13,767 nt of DNA from assembly GCA_022447335.1 (NCBI GenBank), contig JAKVCF010000012.1, positions 15,000 to 28,766 on the forward strand, given 5' to 3'. Positions 6,659 to 13,745 of the stretch are shown in pieces. Every line of letters begins with the position of its first letter. The first letter of the stretch is position 1. The position numbers were made by a program, and so were the translations under genes. Source of the DNA: Planctomycetota bacterium. GTDB lineage: Bacteria > Planctomycetota > UBA1135. A model generated the notes under the pieces. That model had not been told where the DNA came from, ran no database searches, and saw nothing but the letters and a program-made list of their open reading frames with translations.

Positions 6659-7193
6659 ACTGATCAGGGTTCTCGATAGATCCGGCTAGGAAGCCGAGAT
6701 CCGAGTTAGTCCCCGCAGCGCGTAGCGAGAAGCCGTGCTCAGTCAACTCGCGCTGTAGCTTGAATAGGTCGGTTGAGGGCACTCCAATAACACCTATTTG
6801 GCCCTCATGACGTAGTTGTCCGATGAGGGGCCGCAGTTCTTCCCAGTTGGGTCGCTTGCCTGCGAGAACCAGCAGCACTCGATGAAAAGTGGGGGCCTCA
6901 GAGGCGTTGACCGTCGAGGCATGGTGAGTGACAGAGCATCCAATGGCTTCGCATGCGGCATGCGCCCAATCGATTTCTTCGCCAGCCAGGAGGACGCGCA
7001 TTTCGGTACGCTTTGCGATCGGTAGGGCGGCCAACGGAGAGAGCATGCGTAGAGTTAGTAGTGCGCTGGGGTGAAGTGGAGTGCCATCCCAATGGAGGGT
7101 GACGGCATCAGCATCCTCGGCAACTGGAGCTCCGCTCGGTTGCAAATACAGATGTCCGACCCAGGCAGGTTCAACTGTCATGATGCTCAGCAT
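6648..7193 (-). CDS. Conserved-looking hypothetical protein downstream of dinG
   Basis: A 181-residue soluble protein that I do not recognise. There is no signal peptide or membrane helix and there are few cysteines. The C-terminal half (about 104-175) alternates hydrophobic strands and helices (RVLLVLAGKRP, QIGVIGVPSTD) in a way that resembles half of a Rossmann-like domain, but no nucleotide- or SAM-binding motif is clear. Its 5' end overlaps the dinG 3' end (dinG stop at 7171-7173). Two ATGs are possible: 7193 (23-base overlap) or 7181 (11-base overlap); neither has a strong ribosome binding site. Overlap and shared direction suggest an operon with dinG and coupled translation. The 3' end overlaps the rarA 3' end by 11 bases. 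Codon use looks like the neighbours, and the frame is long and uninterrupted. Confidence 0.75.
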   Translation of the reverse strand: MLSIMTVEPAWVGHLYLQPSGAPVAEDADAVTLHWDGTPLHPSALLTLRMLSPLAALPIAKRTEMRVLLAGEEIDWAHAACEAIGCSVTHHASTVNASEAPTFHRVLLVLAGKRPNWEELRPLIGQLRHEGQIGVIGVPSTDLFKLQRELTEHGFSLRAAGTNSDLGFLAGSIENPDQFKN

Positions 7194-10100
7194 ATCCGCG
7201 GCTTGAGGAAAACGATCGCGCTAGCCCGCGTTGTGCAATCGACCGTTCAAGATTCATATGCTCGAAAACCTTCTCGAAGCACGCATCGGTGTCAGCGACC
7301 AACAAGTTGGGGGTCTGCCATTCTTCAGCGCCACCTGGGAGTTCTTTTAGGAAATCAGCATGGCGCTTTTCGAGAGCGCGCCGGTCGAGAATAATCACCG
7401 CGCCCCTGTCGCGTTCGTTGCGCAGTAATCGTCCGCATCCCTGGCGAAACATTGCGAGCGACTTTGGAAGGTAGATTTGGTTCCGGTGTGGGCCCGCGCC
7501 CATGCGAGCTTTTTGTGCGTAGACGTAATCATCTAGCGCGCCGTAGGGAAGCTTGGTCATGACGACGTATTCACAAGTTTCTCCCGGGAAGTCGACGCCG
7601 TACCAGAAAGTGTCCAGTCCCAGCAGCACGCTTTCTTTCTGCGCACGGAAGCGACGTACGATCTCTTCTTTTGCCATGCCAGGCATGCCCTGCCAATAGA
7701 GAGGAATGCTAAGAGCGCGAAAAGATGTTGCTAAGCGTTCGCCTACGCGCTGCAGAACAGCACGGTTGGTGAACAGTCCAAGTACGCGTCCCTCGGTTCT
7801 CTCGGCGAGATAGAGCAGCGAATCTTGGACGTACTCAGTCCAAGTGTCGGCTGCACTGCCGCGCCAACCGTAGGGGGGAGCATCTTCTGGCACGCAGATC
7901 AGCGCCTGCTTTGGGTCGAAGGTGGAGGGGCCTGCGAACTCGGTGACCTCCCGGCCAGCGCGATCGATAGTGTCTTCGGTCAAAATATCGAGCCCAAGAT
8001 ATCCCCTCATTGAACCGAATCCTCCACGCAGTCGCGTCGTCGCAGAAACTAGCGCTGCATTGCGGAGCGAGGGGAAGTAAACCGAGCCCAGCCACTGTTG
8101 AGGGAGAATCCACTTCAGCATCAACATGGGCTGCCGACGATTTTCGAAGACAACATGGTCGTGGAAGTGATCGCTGAAATCGCTTTCTCCGGACTCACCC
8201 CCCAGCCATAACTCGAGGCCTTCGCGCCAATGCCCGAGTTGTTCGAGTGGTCGACGCAACGACCATCGCAGGCGCCGTGCATCGCGAAGCGGAACTTCTC
8301 CCAGTTCCTCAATGGCCCAGCGAAGGCTGCTGTCGAGTTGATCGACCGCGCGTGAGAGTGCGTGCAGCGCGGTGACCAGGCCATCGCCACGCCCCGTTTC
8401 CAGATACTCGTGTAGGAGAAAGGCGCGCTCTTCCGGCGTGCGGTCTGCGGCCTGTTCGTCGCGCCATTCCCGGAAACTACGCAGCTCACGTGCCACCTCG
8501 AAGCCAGAGGCATCGAGCTTACGGGTTCCATCGAGGGCAAGTCTCCCCTGCTCCTGGAGAGCTTCCGACTTATCGCCTTCAGTGAGTCGGTTTAGTAGTC
8601 GGTGAAGCCGTTCGAGTGGAGCGCGGTCCCGACCGCGTCCGGTTTGCAGCGATTGTGCTAGTGCAGTGACTTCGTCAAGTTCGATCTCAAAGCTACGCAC
8701 GGATAGTGCGACCTCGTGCAGGTGATCACATTCGTCGAAAAGGATATGTGAGAAATACTCTGGTCGCGAAAGTACAAAGGCATGATTGGTCACGACGAGG
8801 TGTGAGCGCTCTGCGCGTAGTCCGCGTATGCCGGCAGCACAGCGAAGCGCAGCTCTTCCGTGACAGCAGTTTGGGAGCGCGCGCACTTGCTGTACGACTC
8901 CGCGTGCAGTGCGTACCGTGCGCGCTGGGTTGCCTAGCGGTACACCTGGTTCAAGCGGAAATCCATCGAGGTCCCCACTTAGATCCTCGCAGTAGAAGAG
9001 CGCGAGTCGCATCCAGGTCGCATGTGAGACCGATGAGGCTGCGTCAGGCTCGGGAGCAGCGTCTCCAATGGCGCGCCCACAGATGTAGTTTGAGCGACCC
9101 TTCAGCATGCTTACGCGTGGCATGCGTTCTTCGGCTAGGCCAGCTTTGCGCAGCAGGTTCAGTGCGCGTGGGACTTCTTGAAAGAAGGCCTGTTCCTGCA
9201 GAGCTCGTGTATAGGTAGACAGCCCGGTGCGCACGCCGTTGCGCTGTGCCCAGAGAAGAAGAGGCGCGAGATAAGCTAGCGTCTTGCCAGTGCCAGTTGG
9301 AGCGTCAGCAAGCAGGAATCCGCTACTAGCAAGCGTTTCCTCAACGGCATGACCGAGTGCGCGCTGTGCAGGCCGTTCAGTTGCGAGGTCTTCGGATCCG
9401 TGCGCGAAATGATTTGGCAATGAGTCGAAGAAGGTGTCGAAGATGGGGGCGTCTTCAGGATGCAACCCCAGTTCATTGTCGAGTCGCGACTCAAGCGGCT
9501 CGTGTGCTTCGAATTCAAGTTGGTATTGCGCCAGAAACTCTGGCGCGATCTCGCGAATCAGCCTGTCTGCGTCGAGTGGTGCGAACTCGAGATCCTCGCC
9601 AAAGCGGCCGTCGGCTAACGGTGCGCGTTCAAGATTTTTGTTCCCGGCGGCATAACGACTTGGCCGGTCCATGAGGCGTCTTGCAAACTCCAACCATTCG
9701 TATCCGCGCACGTCGCTTTCACCACAGGCGACCTGTAACTCTTCCAAGCTACGTGCCAACAGCTGGCGCAAGGGTTCGGCTCGATCAAAATGTGCGCGCA
9801 CCATCGATTCAAGCAGAGTGCGCGAGTCCGATGCGCGCCAAGGTCGAGGTAGGGCGTCGCGTACAAAGCGTCGGAAGAGGGCTTCTGGATCGATCTCGCC
9901 GCGGCGAGGGTGCAGCAGCGTGGCGAGATTGCTGAGGTCAAGGACCGTGGGTTCGCGCTGCTCTGGACATAGCTCGCGGAAGCGCGAGAGAAACTCATCT
10001 TGACCTTTGGGCAGGATAAGGGGGCGGCCGGCGAGCTTCTCGAGAGCGATCGCGATCTCCATGAGACCGCCCGATTCGTCCGCCGCAAACTCCTGATGGG

Positions 10101-10227
10101 AAAGGAGTTCAATCACTCCTTCTCCTTCGGGATAGGCCTTGGCCTCGAGACGCGTCACTCGATCGCGTACCGGGTCAGGCCCAGTAGTCTCACAAATCAG
10201 GAAGACAGGATCAGTCGAAGCCAACAT
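7171..10227 (-). CDS. dinG: DinG-family ATP-dependent helicase with a degenerate DnaQ-like exonuclease N-terminus
   Basis: A superfamily 2, XPD-like 5'-3' DNA helicase of about 1018 residues (numbered from ATG 10227). Residues about 7-148 fold like a DEDD exonuclease by pattern (FLICETTG, then VLDLSNLATLLHP), but key metal ligands are lost. Helicase motifs: Walker A DAPTGTGKT (308-316), the FeS-region start KGRSNYIC (376-383, C383) with C454, C455 and C463, TNHAF (480-484), Walker B DECD (498-501), GVDFPGE (877-883) and QGCGRLLR (929-936). The frame stays open to a GTG at 10383 and has an ATG at 10359, but those overlap the divergent dehydrogenase gene and its promoter. The ATG at 10227 starts just before the first domain, so I prefer it. 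No start has a clear Shine-Dalgarno. The likely role is unwinding of damaged, R-loop or forked DNA. Confidence 0.88.
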   Translation of the reverse strand: MLASTDPVFLICETTGPDPVRDRVTRLEAKAYPEGEGVIELLSHQEFAADESGGLMEIAIALEKLAGRPLILPKGQDEFLSRFRELCPEQREPTVLDLSNLATLLHPRRGEIDPEALFRRFVRDALPRPWRASDSRTLLESMVRAHFDRAEPLRQLLARSLEELQVACGESDVRGYEWLEFARRLMDRPSRYAAGNKNLERAPLADGRFGEDLEFAPLDADRLIREIAPEFLAQYQLEFEAHEPLESRLDNELGLHPEDAPIFDTFFDSLPNHFAHGSEDLATERPAQRALGHAVEETLASSGFLLADAPTGTGKTLAYLAPLLLWAQRNGVRTGLSTYTRALQEQAFFQEVPRALNLLRKAGLAEERMPRVSMLKGRSNYICGRAIGDAAPEPDAASSVSHATWMRLALFYCEDLSGDLDGFPLEPGVPLGNPARTVRTARGVVQQVRALPNCCHGRAALRCAAGIRGLRAERSHLVVTNHAFVLSRPEYFSHILFDECDHLHEVALSVRSFEIELDEVTALAQSLQTGRGRDRAPLERLHRLLNRLTEGDKSEALQEQGRLALDGTRKLDASGFEVARELRSFREWRDEQAADRTPEERAFLLHEYLETGRGDGLVTALHALSRAVDQLDSSLRWAIEELGEVPLRDARRLRWSLRRPLEQLGHWREGLELWLGGESGESDFSDHFHDHVVFENRRQPMLMLKWILPQQWLGSVYFPSLRNAALVSATTRLRGGFGSMRGYLGLDILTEDTIDRAGREVTEFAGPSTFDPKQALICVPEDAPPYGWRGSAADTWTEYVQDSLLYLAERTEGRVLGLFTNRAVLQRVGERLATSFRALSIPLYWQGMPGMAKEEIVRRFRAQKESVLLGLDTFWYGVDFPGETCEYVVMTKLPYGALDDYVYAQKARMGAGPHRNQIYLPKSLAMFRQGCGRLLRNERDRGAVIILDRRALEKRHADFLKELPGGAEEWQTPNLLVADTDACFEKVFEHMNLERSIAQRGLARSFSSSRGYAEHHDS
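9784..10209 (-). other. Degenerate DEDD (DnaQ-like) exonuclease domain at the DinG N-terminus
   Basis: In DinG proteins of the Bacillus type, an ExoI motif DxETTG begins the protein. Here it reads ICETTG: the glutamate (E13) stays but the first aspartate is isoleucine (I11). The ExoII pattern HNxxFDxxFL aligns with ILPKGQDEFL, losing the aspartate. An ExoIII-like stretch (PWRASDSRTLLESM) keeps an aspartate but lacks the histidine. This suggests a domain kept for structure or DNA binding rather than nuclease activity. Confidence 0.55.
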
Positions 10228-10294
10228 GCGTGCATAGCCGCGGTTGATGGCGGCTTGGTTCAGCTTATCCCAACGGGCCGCTGGATTCCCGCGC

Positions 10295-10323
10295 TTGCTC
10301 GTCTCCGAGCGCGACGCGATAAT
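10295..10323 (+). promoter_or_regulatory. Sigma70-like promoter of the leucine dehydrogenase gene
   Basis: TTGCTC (10295-10300) and GATAAT (10318-10323) are separated by exactly 17 bases; the -10 matches consensus at five of six positions. Transcription would begin near 10330, about 28 bases before the ATG at 10358. It falls in the region where the open dinG frame extends upstream of 10227, which supports the shorter dinG start. Confidence 0.55.
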
Positions 10324-10330
10324 CCATGGT

Positions 10331-10343
10331 CCGGCTTTGCCGG
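10331..10343. repeat. Small stem-loop in the dehydrogenase leader
   Basis: CCGGC, loop TTT, GCCGG form a perfect 5-base-pair hairpin between the predicted transcription start and the start codon. It could affect translation initiation or transcript stability, or could be chance. Confidence 0.3.
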
Positions 10344-10357
10344 CCCTTCCCCAAAAC

Positions 10358-11416
10358 ATGGGTTTCGAAATGCTCGAGATCACTGAAATCCCCGTTGAAG
10401 GCTACGAAAAGGTCTGCCGTGCGGTTGACCCGGATTGTGGTTTCCACGCGATCATCGCGGTTCACAGCACCGTTCTGGGCCCAGCCCTTGGCGGCATGCG
10501 TCTTTGGAACTACGGCAGCGAAGATGATGCGTTGTTCGATGTGAAGCGTCTTGCGCGGGGTATGACCTACAAAGCCTCTTGCGCCGGACTTGATTTGGGT
10601 GGTGGCAAGTCGGTGCTGCTTGGCAATCCATCGGACAAGTCTTCGGCATGGTTCCAATGCATGGGCGAGTTCGTCCATAGCTTTGGGGGTTCGTATATCA
10701 CTGCCGAGGATGTCAACACCAAGCCTGAAGACATGGCTGTGGTGCACACTAAAACTGACTATGTTGTCGGTCTAGCCGGACGCTCGGGTAACCCGTCACC
10801 TAAGACTGCTTGGGGTTGTTACCTCGGTTTGAAGGCGGCTGCCGAAGAGAAATTTGGGACTGCCGACCTGAACGGACTGACGGTTGCGATCGAGGGTGCC
10901 GGTTCGGTCGGCACAGTTTATGGCGAACTGATTGCGAAGGAAGGTGGGAAGATTGTCGCGGCGGATATCTACGAAGAGTCGGCTCAGCGCCTTGCTGATT
11001 TGACCGGTGGCACTGTGGTCGGCCCTGACCAAATTCACGGTGTCGAGTGCGATGTTTACGCACCTTGTGCCCTCGGCGGCTCTGTAAACGATCAGACCAT
11101 CCCGCAGTTGAAGGCCAAAGTAGTTTGTGGAGCAGCAAACAACCAGTTGCTCGAAGATCATCACGGTACCCAGCTGCTTGAGCGCGGCATTCTTTACGCT
11201 CCCGACTACGTCGTGAATGCTGGGGGCCTGATCAACGTCTACAACGAACTGGTGCCGGGCGGTTACGACGAAGATCGCTCCATGGCTCAGATGGGCAAGA
11301 TTCGTGAGAATCTACGTGAAATCTTTGCCCTTGCTCGTGAAGAGGGCATTTGCCCGTCGGTAGCTGCAGATCGCTTTGGTGATCAGCGAGTGGTTGCGGC
11401 GTTGGCTGCGAAATAG
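10358..11416 (+). CDS. Leucine dehydrogenase family protein (Glu/Leu/Phe/Val dehydrogenase)
   Basis: An NAD-dependent oxidative deaminase of branched-chain or aromatic amino acids, 352 residues. Visible features: the substrate region GPALGGMRLW (41-50), catalytic lysines in MTYK (K72) and LGGGKS (K84), the catalytic aspartate in TAEDVN (D118), dinucleotide-binding glycines GAGSVG (180-185), an aspartate after strand 2 (AADIY, D203) that favours NAD+ over NADP+, and CGAANNQL (257-264). The pattern is closest to leucine dehydrogenase, though valine or phenylalanine preference cannot be excluded. The reading frame runs upstream to 10244, but that part is unlike the family. ATG 10358 or ATG 10370 (MLEITEIPVEGYE) are both possible; neither has a Shine-Dalgarno. 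The stop is TAG. The gene appears to be monocistronic and converges on the aminopeptidase gene. Confidence 0.92.
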   Translation: MGFEMLEITEIPVEGYEKVCRAVDPDCGFHAIIAVHSTVLGPALGGMRLWNYGSEDDALFDVKRLARGMTYKASCAGLDLGGGKSVLLGNPSDKSSAWFQCMGEFVHSFGGSYITAEDVNTKPEDMAVVHTKTDYVVGLAGRSGNPSPKTAWGCYLGLKAAAEEKFGTADLNGLTVAIEGAGSVGTVYGELIAKEGGKIVAADIYEESAQRLADLTGGTVVGPDQIHGVECDVYAPCALGGSVNDQTIPQLKAKVVCGAANNQLLEDHHGTQLLERGILYAPDYVVNAGGLINVYNELVPGGYDEDRSMAQMGKIRENLREIFALAREEGICPSVAADRFGDQRVVAALAAK

Positions 11417-11417
11417 G

Positions 11418-11485
11418 CCCTTTCGTTCCCAGTTGCACCCCCTCCTTGTCCGAGGGCATGTTCGTGGATTGTCCGGATGAAAGGG
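11418..11485. terminator. Possible terminator structure between converging genes
   Basis: CCCTTTC (11418-11424) can pair with GAAAGGG (11479-11485), and inside this lies CCCTC/GAGGG (11440-11444 and 11452-11456) with a 7-base loop. It starts 2 bases after the dehydrogenase stop. No T run follows, so an intrinsic terminator is not certain. The rest of the gap to 11554 shows nothing recognisable. Confidence 0.3.
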
Positions 11486-11554
11486 TCCGACGCGTATTTA
11501 GTGATCCCAACAGTGTCGAGGGCGCTTGTTAGTTCGCTCCTGACTTAGCGACGA

Positions 11555-12484
11555 TCACTCATCTCGAGTAATCACTTCGGCTCCATCCCGAGTCACAATC
11601 ATCGTGTGCTCAGTCTGCGCGATGCGGACTTTGGGATCTGGGTCCACCAGTGGGGGGTAGACCGCCAAGCAGCCAGTACGGAGAAGGCGTGTCAGGGTGG
11701 TTTCGATAGCGTCCCTTGGGAGCCCTCCAAGGGTGCGCCGCGCAAAGGGGAGCCCATTCATGGCTTCGATACGCTCGTAGACAGCCAGGTCAATTTGCTT
11801 CATCTTCCGCGGTTCACGCATCATCATGAAGATTTCAGCGCGCCCCTGTTCGTGGACGAGGCCCTTCCCGTCGGTTGAGAAGGGTTCGATGGCAATTGCC
11901 ATGCCTTCGCGCAGTACGAAGGTGTCATGTTTGTCTGCTACCGCTGGCACCTGTGGCGCGCAGTGCACTTTCCAGCGACCAACGCCGTGCCCAGTTAGGT
12001 TGGAGACCGGACGAAAGCCATGCGCTTCGATCGCGGCTTCGATCGCAGCACTGACTTTTCGGACTTCTACACCATCAGCTACCGTGTCGATTGCGGCGCC
12101 AAGGCCGGCGACCGAAGCCTCGATCATTTTGTGGTAATGCGGCTTTTCGCCTAGGTAGACCGTTTGGGCGTTGTCCGCAACATAGCCATCGACTTCGACG
12201 CCGATGTCAATTTTGACTACGTCTTCGGCTTCGTAGCGCGTTTCATCGCGCGGGCCGGGGCAGTAATGGGCAGCGCAGTGGTTGCGGCTTGTCTGGGCGG
12301 GAAAGGCTATGCCAGCGCCTTGCGAGAGGATGTAGCCCTCGACCTCCTCAATCACCTCGCGCAGGCTCACATCTGGCCGAATTAGAGACACGCCAAGCTC
12401 GCGTGCTTGGCGCGCGATTCGTCCCGCTTCGCGAAATTTCTCGCGTGCTTCGGGCTCAAGGGCAGGGAGCTTGGTGGCCGACAT
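11555..12484 (-). CDS. map: Methionine aminopeptidase, type II (archaeal/eukaryotic type)
   Basis: Removes the initiator methionine from new proteins, in the cytosol; 309 residues. The pita-bread metal ligands are all present: D93 (KIDIG), D104 (VADNA), H166 (LTGHGVG), E200 (AIEPF) and E292 (TEHTMIV), with the substrate histidine H73 (AAHYCP). The D-D, H-E and E-E spacings match, within a residue or two, those I recall for the Pyrococcus furiosus type II enzyme. A roughly 60-residue segment between E200 and E292, including LPFARR and LAVYPPL, is the type II insertion. The ATG at 12484 is preceded by GAGG at 7 bases and starts the family's N-terminus. The frame stays open a further 112 codons upstream, but that is antisense to the kinase gene. 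The stop is TGA. Most bacteria carry type I, so this is either an extra or a replacing enzyme. Confidence 0.92.
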   Translation of the reverse strand: MSATKLPALEPEAREKFREAGRIARQARELGVSLIRPDVSLREVIEEVEGYILSQGAGIAFPAQTSRNHCAAHYCPGPRDETRYEAEDVVKIDIGVEVDGYVADNAQTVYLGEKPHYHKMIEASVAGLGAAIDTVADGVEVRKVSAAIEAAIEAHGFRPVSNLTGHGVGRWKVHCAPQVPAVADKHDTFVLREGMAIAIEPFSTDGKGLVHEQGRAEIFMMMREPRKMKQIDLAVYERIEAMNGLPFARRTLGGLPRDAIETTLTRLLRTGCLAVYPPLVDPDPKVRIAQTEHTMIVTRDGAEVITRDE

Positions 12485-12507
12485 GAAACTGCCTCGGGCA
12501 GCCCTGC

Positions 12508-12513
12508 ATTCTA
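12508..12513 (-). promoter_or_regulatory. Possible -10 element of the aminopeptidase gene
   Basis: On the - strand this reads TAGAAT, five of six bases of the sigma70 -10 consensus, placed so that transcription would begin about 16 bases before ATG 12484. No matching -35 box is visible at 16-18 bases. Confidence 0.25.
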
Positions 12514-12522
12514 CGAGCCCTT

Positions 12523-12545
12523 GGCTGTTCTCGCCCGGAACAGCC
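12523..12545. repeat. Perfect 8-bp inverted repeat between the divergent aminopeptidase and kinase genes
   Basis: GGCTGTTC (12523-12530) and GAACAGCC (12538-12545) are perfect complements around the 7-base spacer TCGCCCG. The element lies in the 147-base divergent gap, 39 bases from the aminopeptidase start and 87 from the kinase start. The placement fits a shared operator or a leader hairpin; no known regulator site is recognised. Confidence 0.4.
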
Positions 12546-12631
12546 TTCTCGGCCTGGGTTCCCGCTTCACTCAAGCTGAACTGGGTCCATAGCCGATGGT
12601 TCATTGAGTCCACATAACAACCAACATCCCC

Positions 12632-13564
12632 ATGCTTCAGATCCTTACAGGCCACCGCATCGGCCGCTACGAGATTACCGGTTTCCTCGGACGAGGAGCC
12701 TTCTGCCAGGTCTTCGAAGCGCTCGACGAAAACGGCAACCGTGTTGCCCTCAAGATGGGTGATGAATCCGGCGGTGGCTGCTCGCTCCGCCGTTTCAGAG
12801 AAATCACGGCCGAGCGTCATCCGTCTGGTATCAGCCCAGCCGAGACTCCAGCCGAAGCTATGTTCCTCGACCCCGTCGATGGGGCCCGTGCTGAAGTGCT
12901 AGACGCCTCGGAGGTGGATGAACAGCTGTGGCGAGAGGCGAAGCTTCTTGAGCAGGCGGATGGCAAGGGATTGCCGCGCCTGATCGGAGTCGAGCGTGAG
13001 GCTGGACGGCCTGTGCTAGTGATGGAAGCGATCGAAGGTACTTCGCTACGTCAGCGCATTCGTTCTTTGGGCGGAGTGAAGTTGACCTGGATGGTTTAGC
13101 TCACTTACATCTTGGAACGTGTGCAGGCCTTGGGTTGGCCGTGTCATGGAGACGTAAAGCCCGAGAATGTCATGATCGGAACCGACGGCAAGGTCACTTT
13201 GCTCGACCCGGTGCCACTGTTGCAGCGTCCTGATCTAGTCGTCACCACCCCTTGGTACAACCCCTTCCTGCGCCGCGACGCGCAAGCCGATGTTCACGGC
13301 GTCGCCATCATGCTCTATGAGCTGCTTGCAGGTGCATTGCCATTCGAGCAAGTTCCCTTTCGCTACGCTGGCTGCGCACAGTCTGCTGTAGAGGCCGAAG
13401 AACGCGATCTACTGATGTCGCTCTACTTATCCTTTCCGAAGCCACGCGAACTGAACTCACGTTGTCCAGTTGAGTTTGATCGAGTCGTGTATAGAGCTTT
13501 GGCAGATGATTCGTATGGTTTGTCAGAGCTGCGATTGGATCTCGAAGACTTCCTTCTTAAGTAA
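12632..13564 (+). pseudogene. Eukaryote-like Ser/Thr protein kinase gene interrupted by an in-frame TAG
   Basis: Two open stretches in one frame (12632-13096 and 13100-13564) are separated only by TAG at 13097-13099. Together they give one complete kinase of about 310 residues. The first part has the glycine loop GRGAFCQV, the beta-3 lysine in VALK, an insertion of about 55 residues, the alpha-C glutamate (WREAKLL) and a hinge (VLVMEAIEG). The part after the stop has the catalytic loop HGDVKPEN, a metal-site DPV in place of DFG, and the alpha-F ADVHGVAIMLYELL. The usual APE motif is not visible. There is no membrane segment. The stop falls in the alpha-E region, so a protein ending there would lack the catalytic loop. 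CAG to TAG is one substitution. Options are a recent pseudogene, a sequencing error, or readthrough; TAG is a genuine stop elsewhere in the window, so general recoding is unlikely. Start ATG 12632 has no Shine-Dalgarno. Confidence 0.8.
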
Positions 13565-13608
13565 GAGAGATTGATTCGTATGTGTCCGATCGCTAGGCGC
13601 GAAGATTA

Positions 13609-13641
13609 AGCGACTCTGCGTGATGTTATCGCAGGGTCGCT
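13609..13641 (+). terminator. Stem-loop downstream of the kinase gene, probable terminator
   Basis: A 12-base-pair stem forms from 13609-13620 and 13630-13641 (core GCGACTCTGCG with CGCAGGGTCGC, one T-G wobble) around a 9-base loop. It starts 45 bases after the kinase stop. The bases after it (CGCTTTATAG) are only partly T-rich, so termination may be imperfect. Confidence 0.55.
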
Positions 13642-13745
13642 CGCTTTATAGACGTCGCGTGCAGATCACAAGTGGTAGGAATAATTCGATCCAGGCCGTG
13701 GGTCAGAAGAGAAGTCATTCTCGGAACCCTAGAGCGAGTGGGCCT

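Noticed and set aside
10244..10357. 38-codon N-terminal extension of the leucine dehydrogenase frame
   Set aside because: It overlaps the predicted promoter and hairpin, and the family begins close to the residues after 10358.
12485..12820. 112-codon N-terminal extension of the aminopeptidase frame
   Set aside because: It is antisense to the kinase gene and the divergent promoter gap, unlike any aminopeptidase N-terminus, and ATG 12484 has a good Shine-Dalgarno.
13097..13099. Genome-wide TAG recoding (for example as glutamine or pyrrolysine)
   Set aside because: TAG ends the hybrid kinase, PilZ-methyltransferase and dehydrogenase genes at sensible places, so it works as an ordinary stop here.
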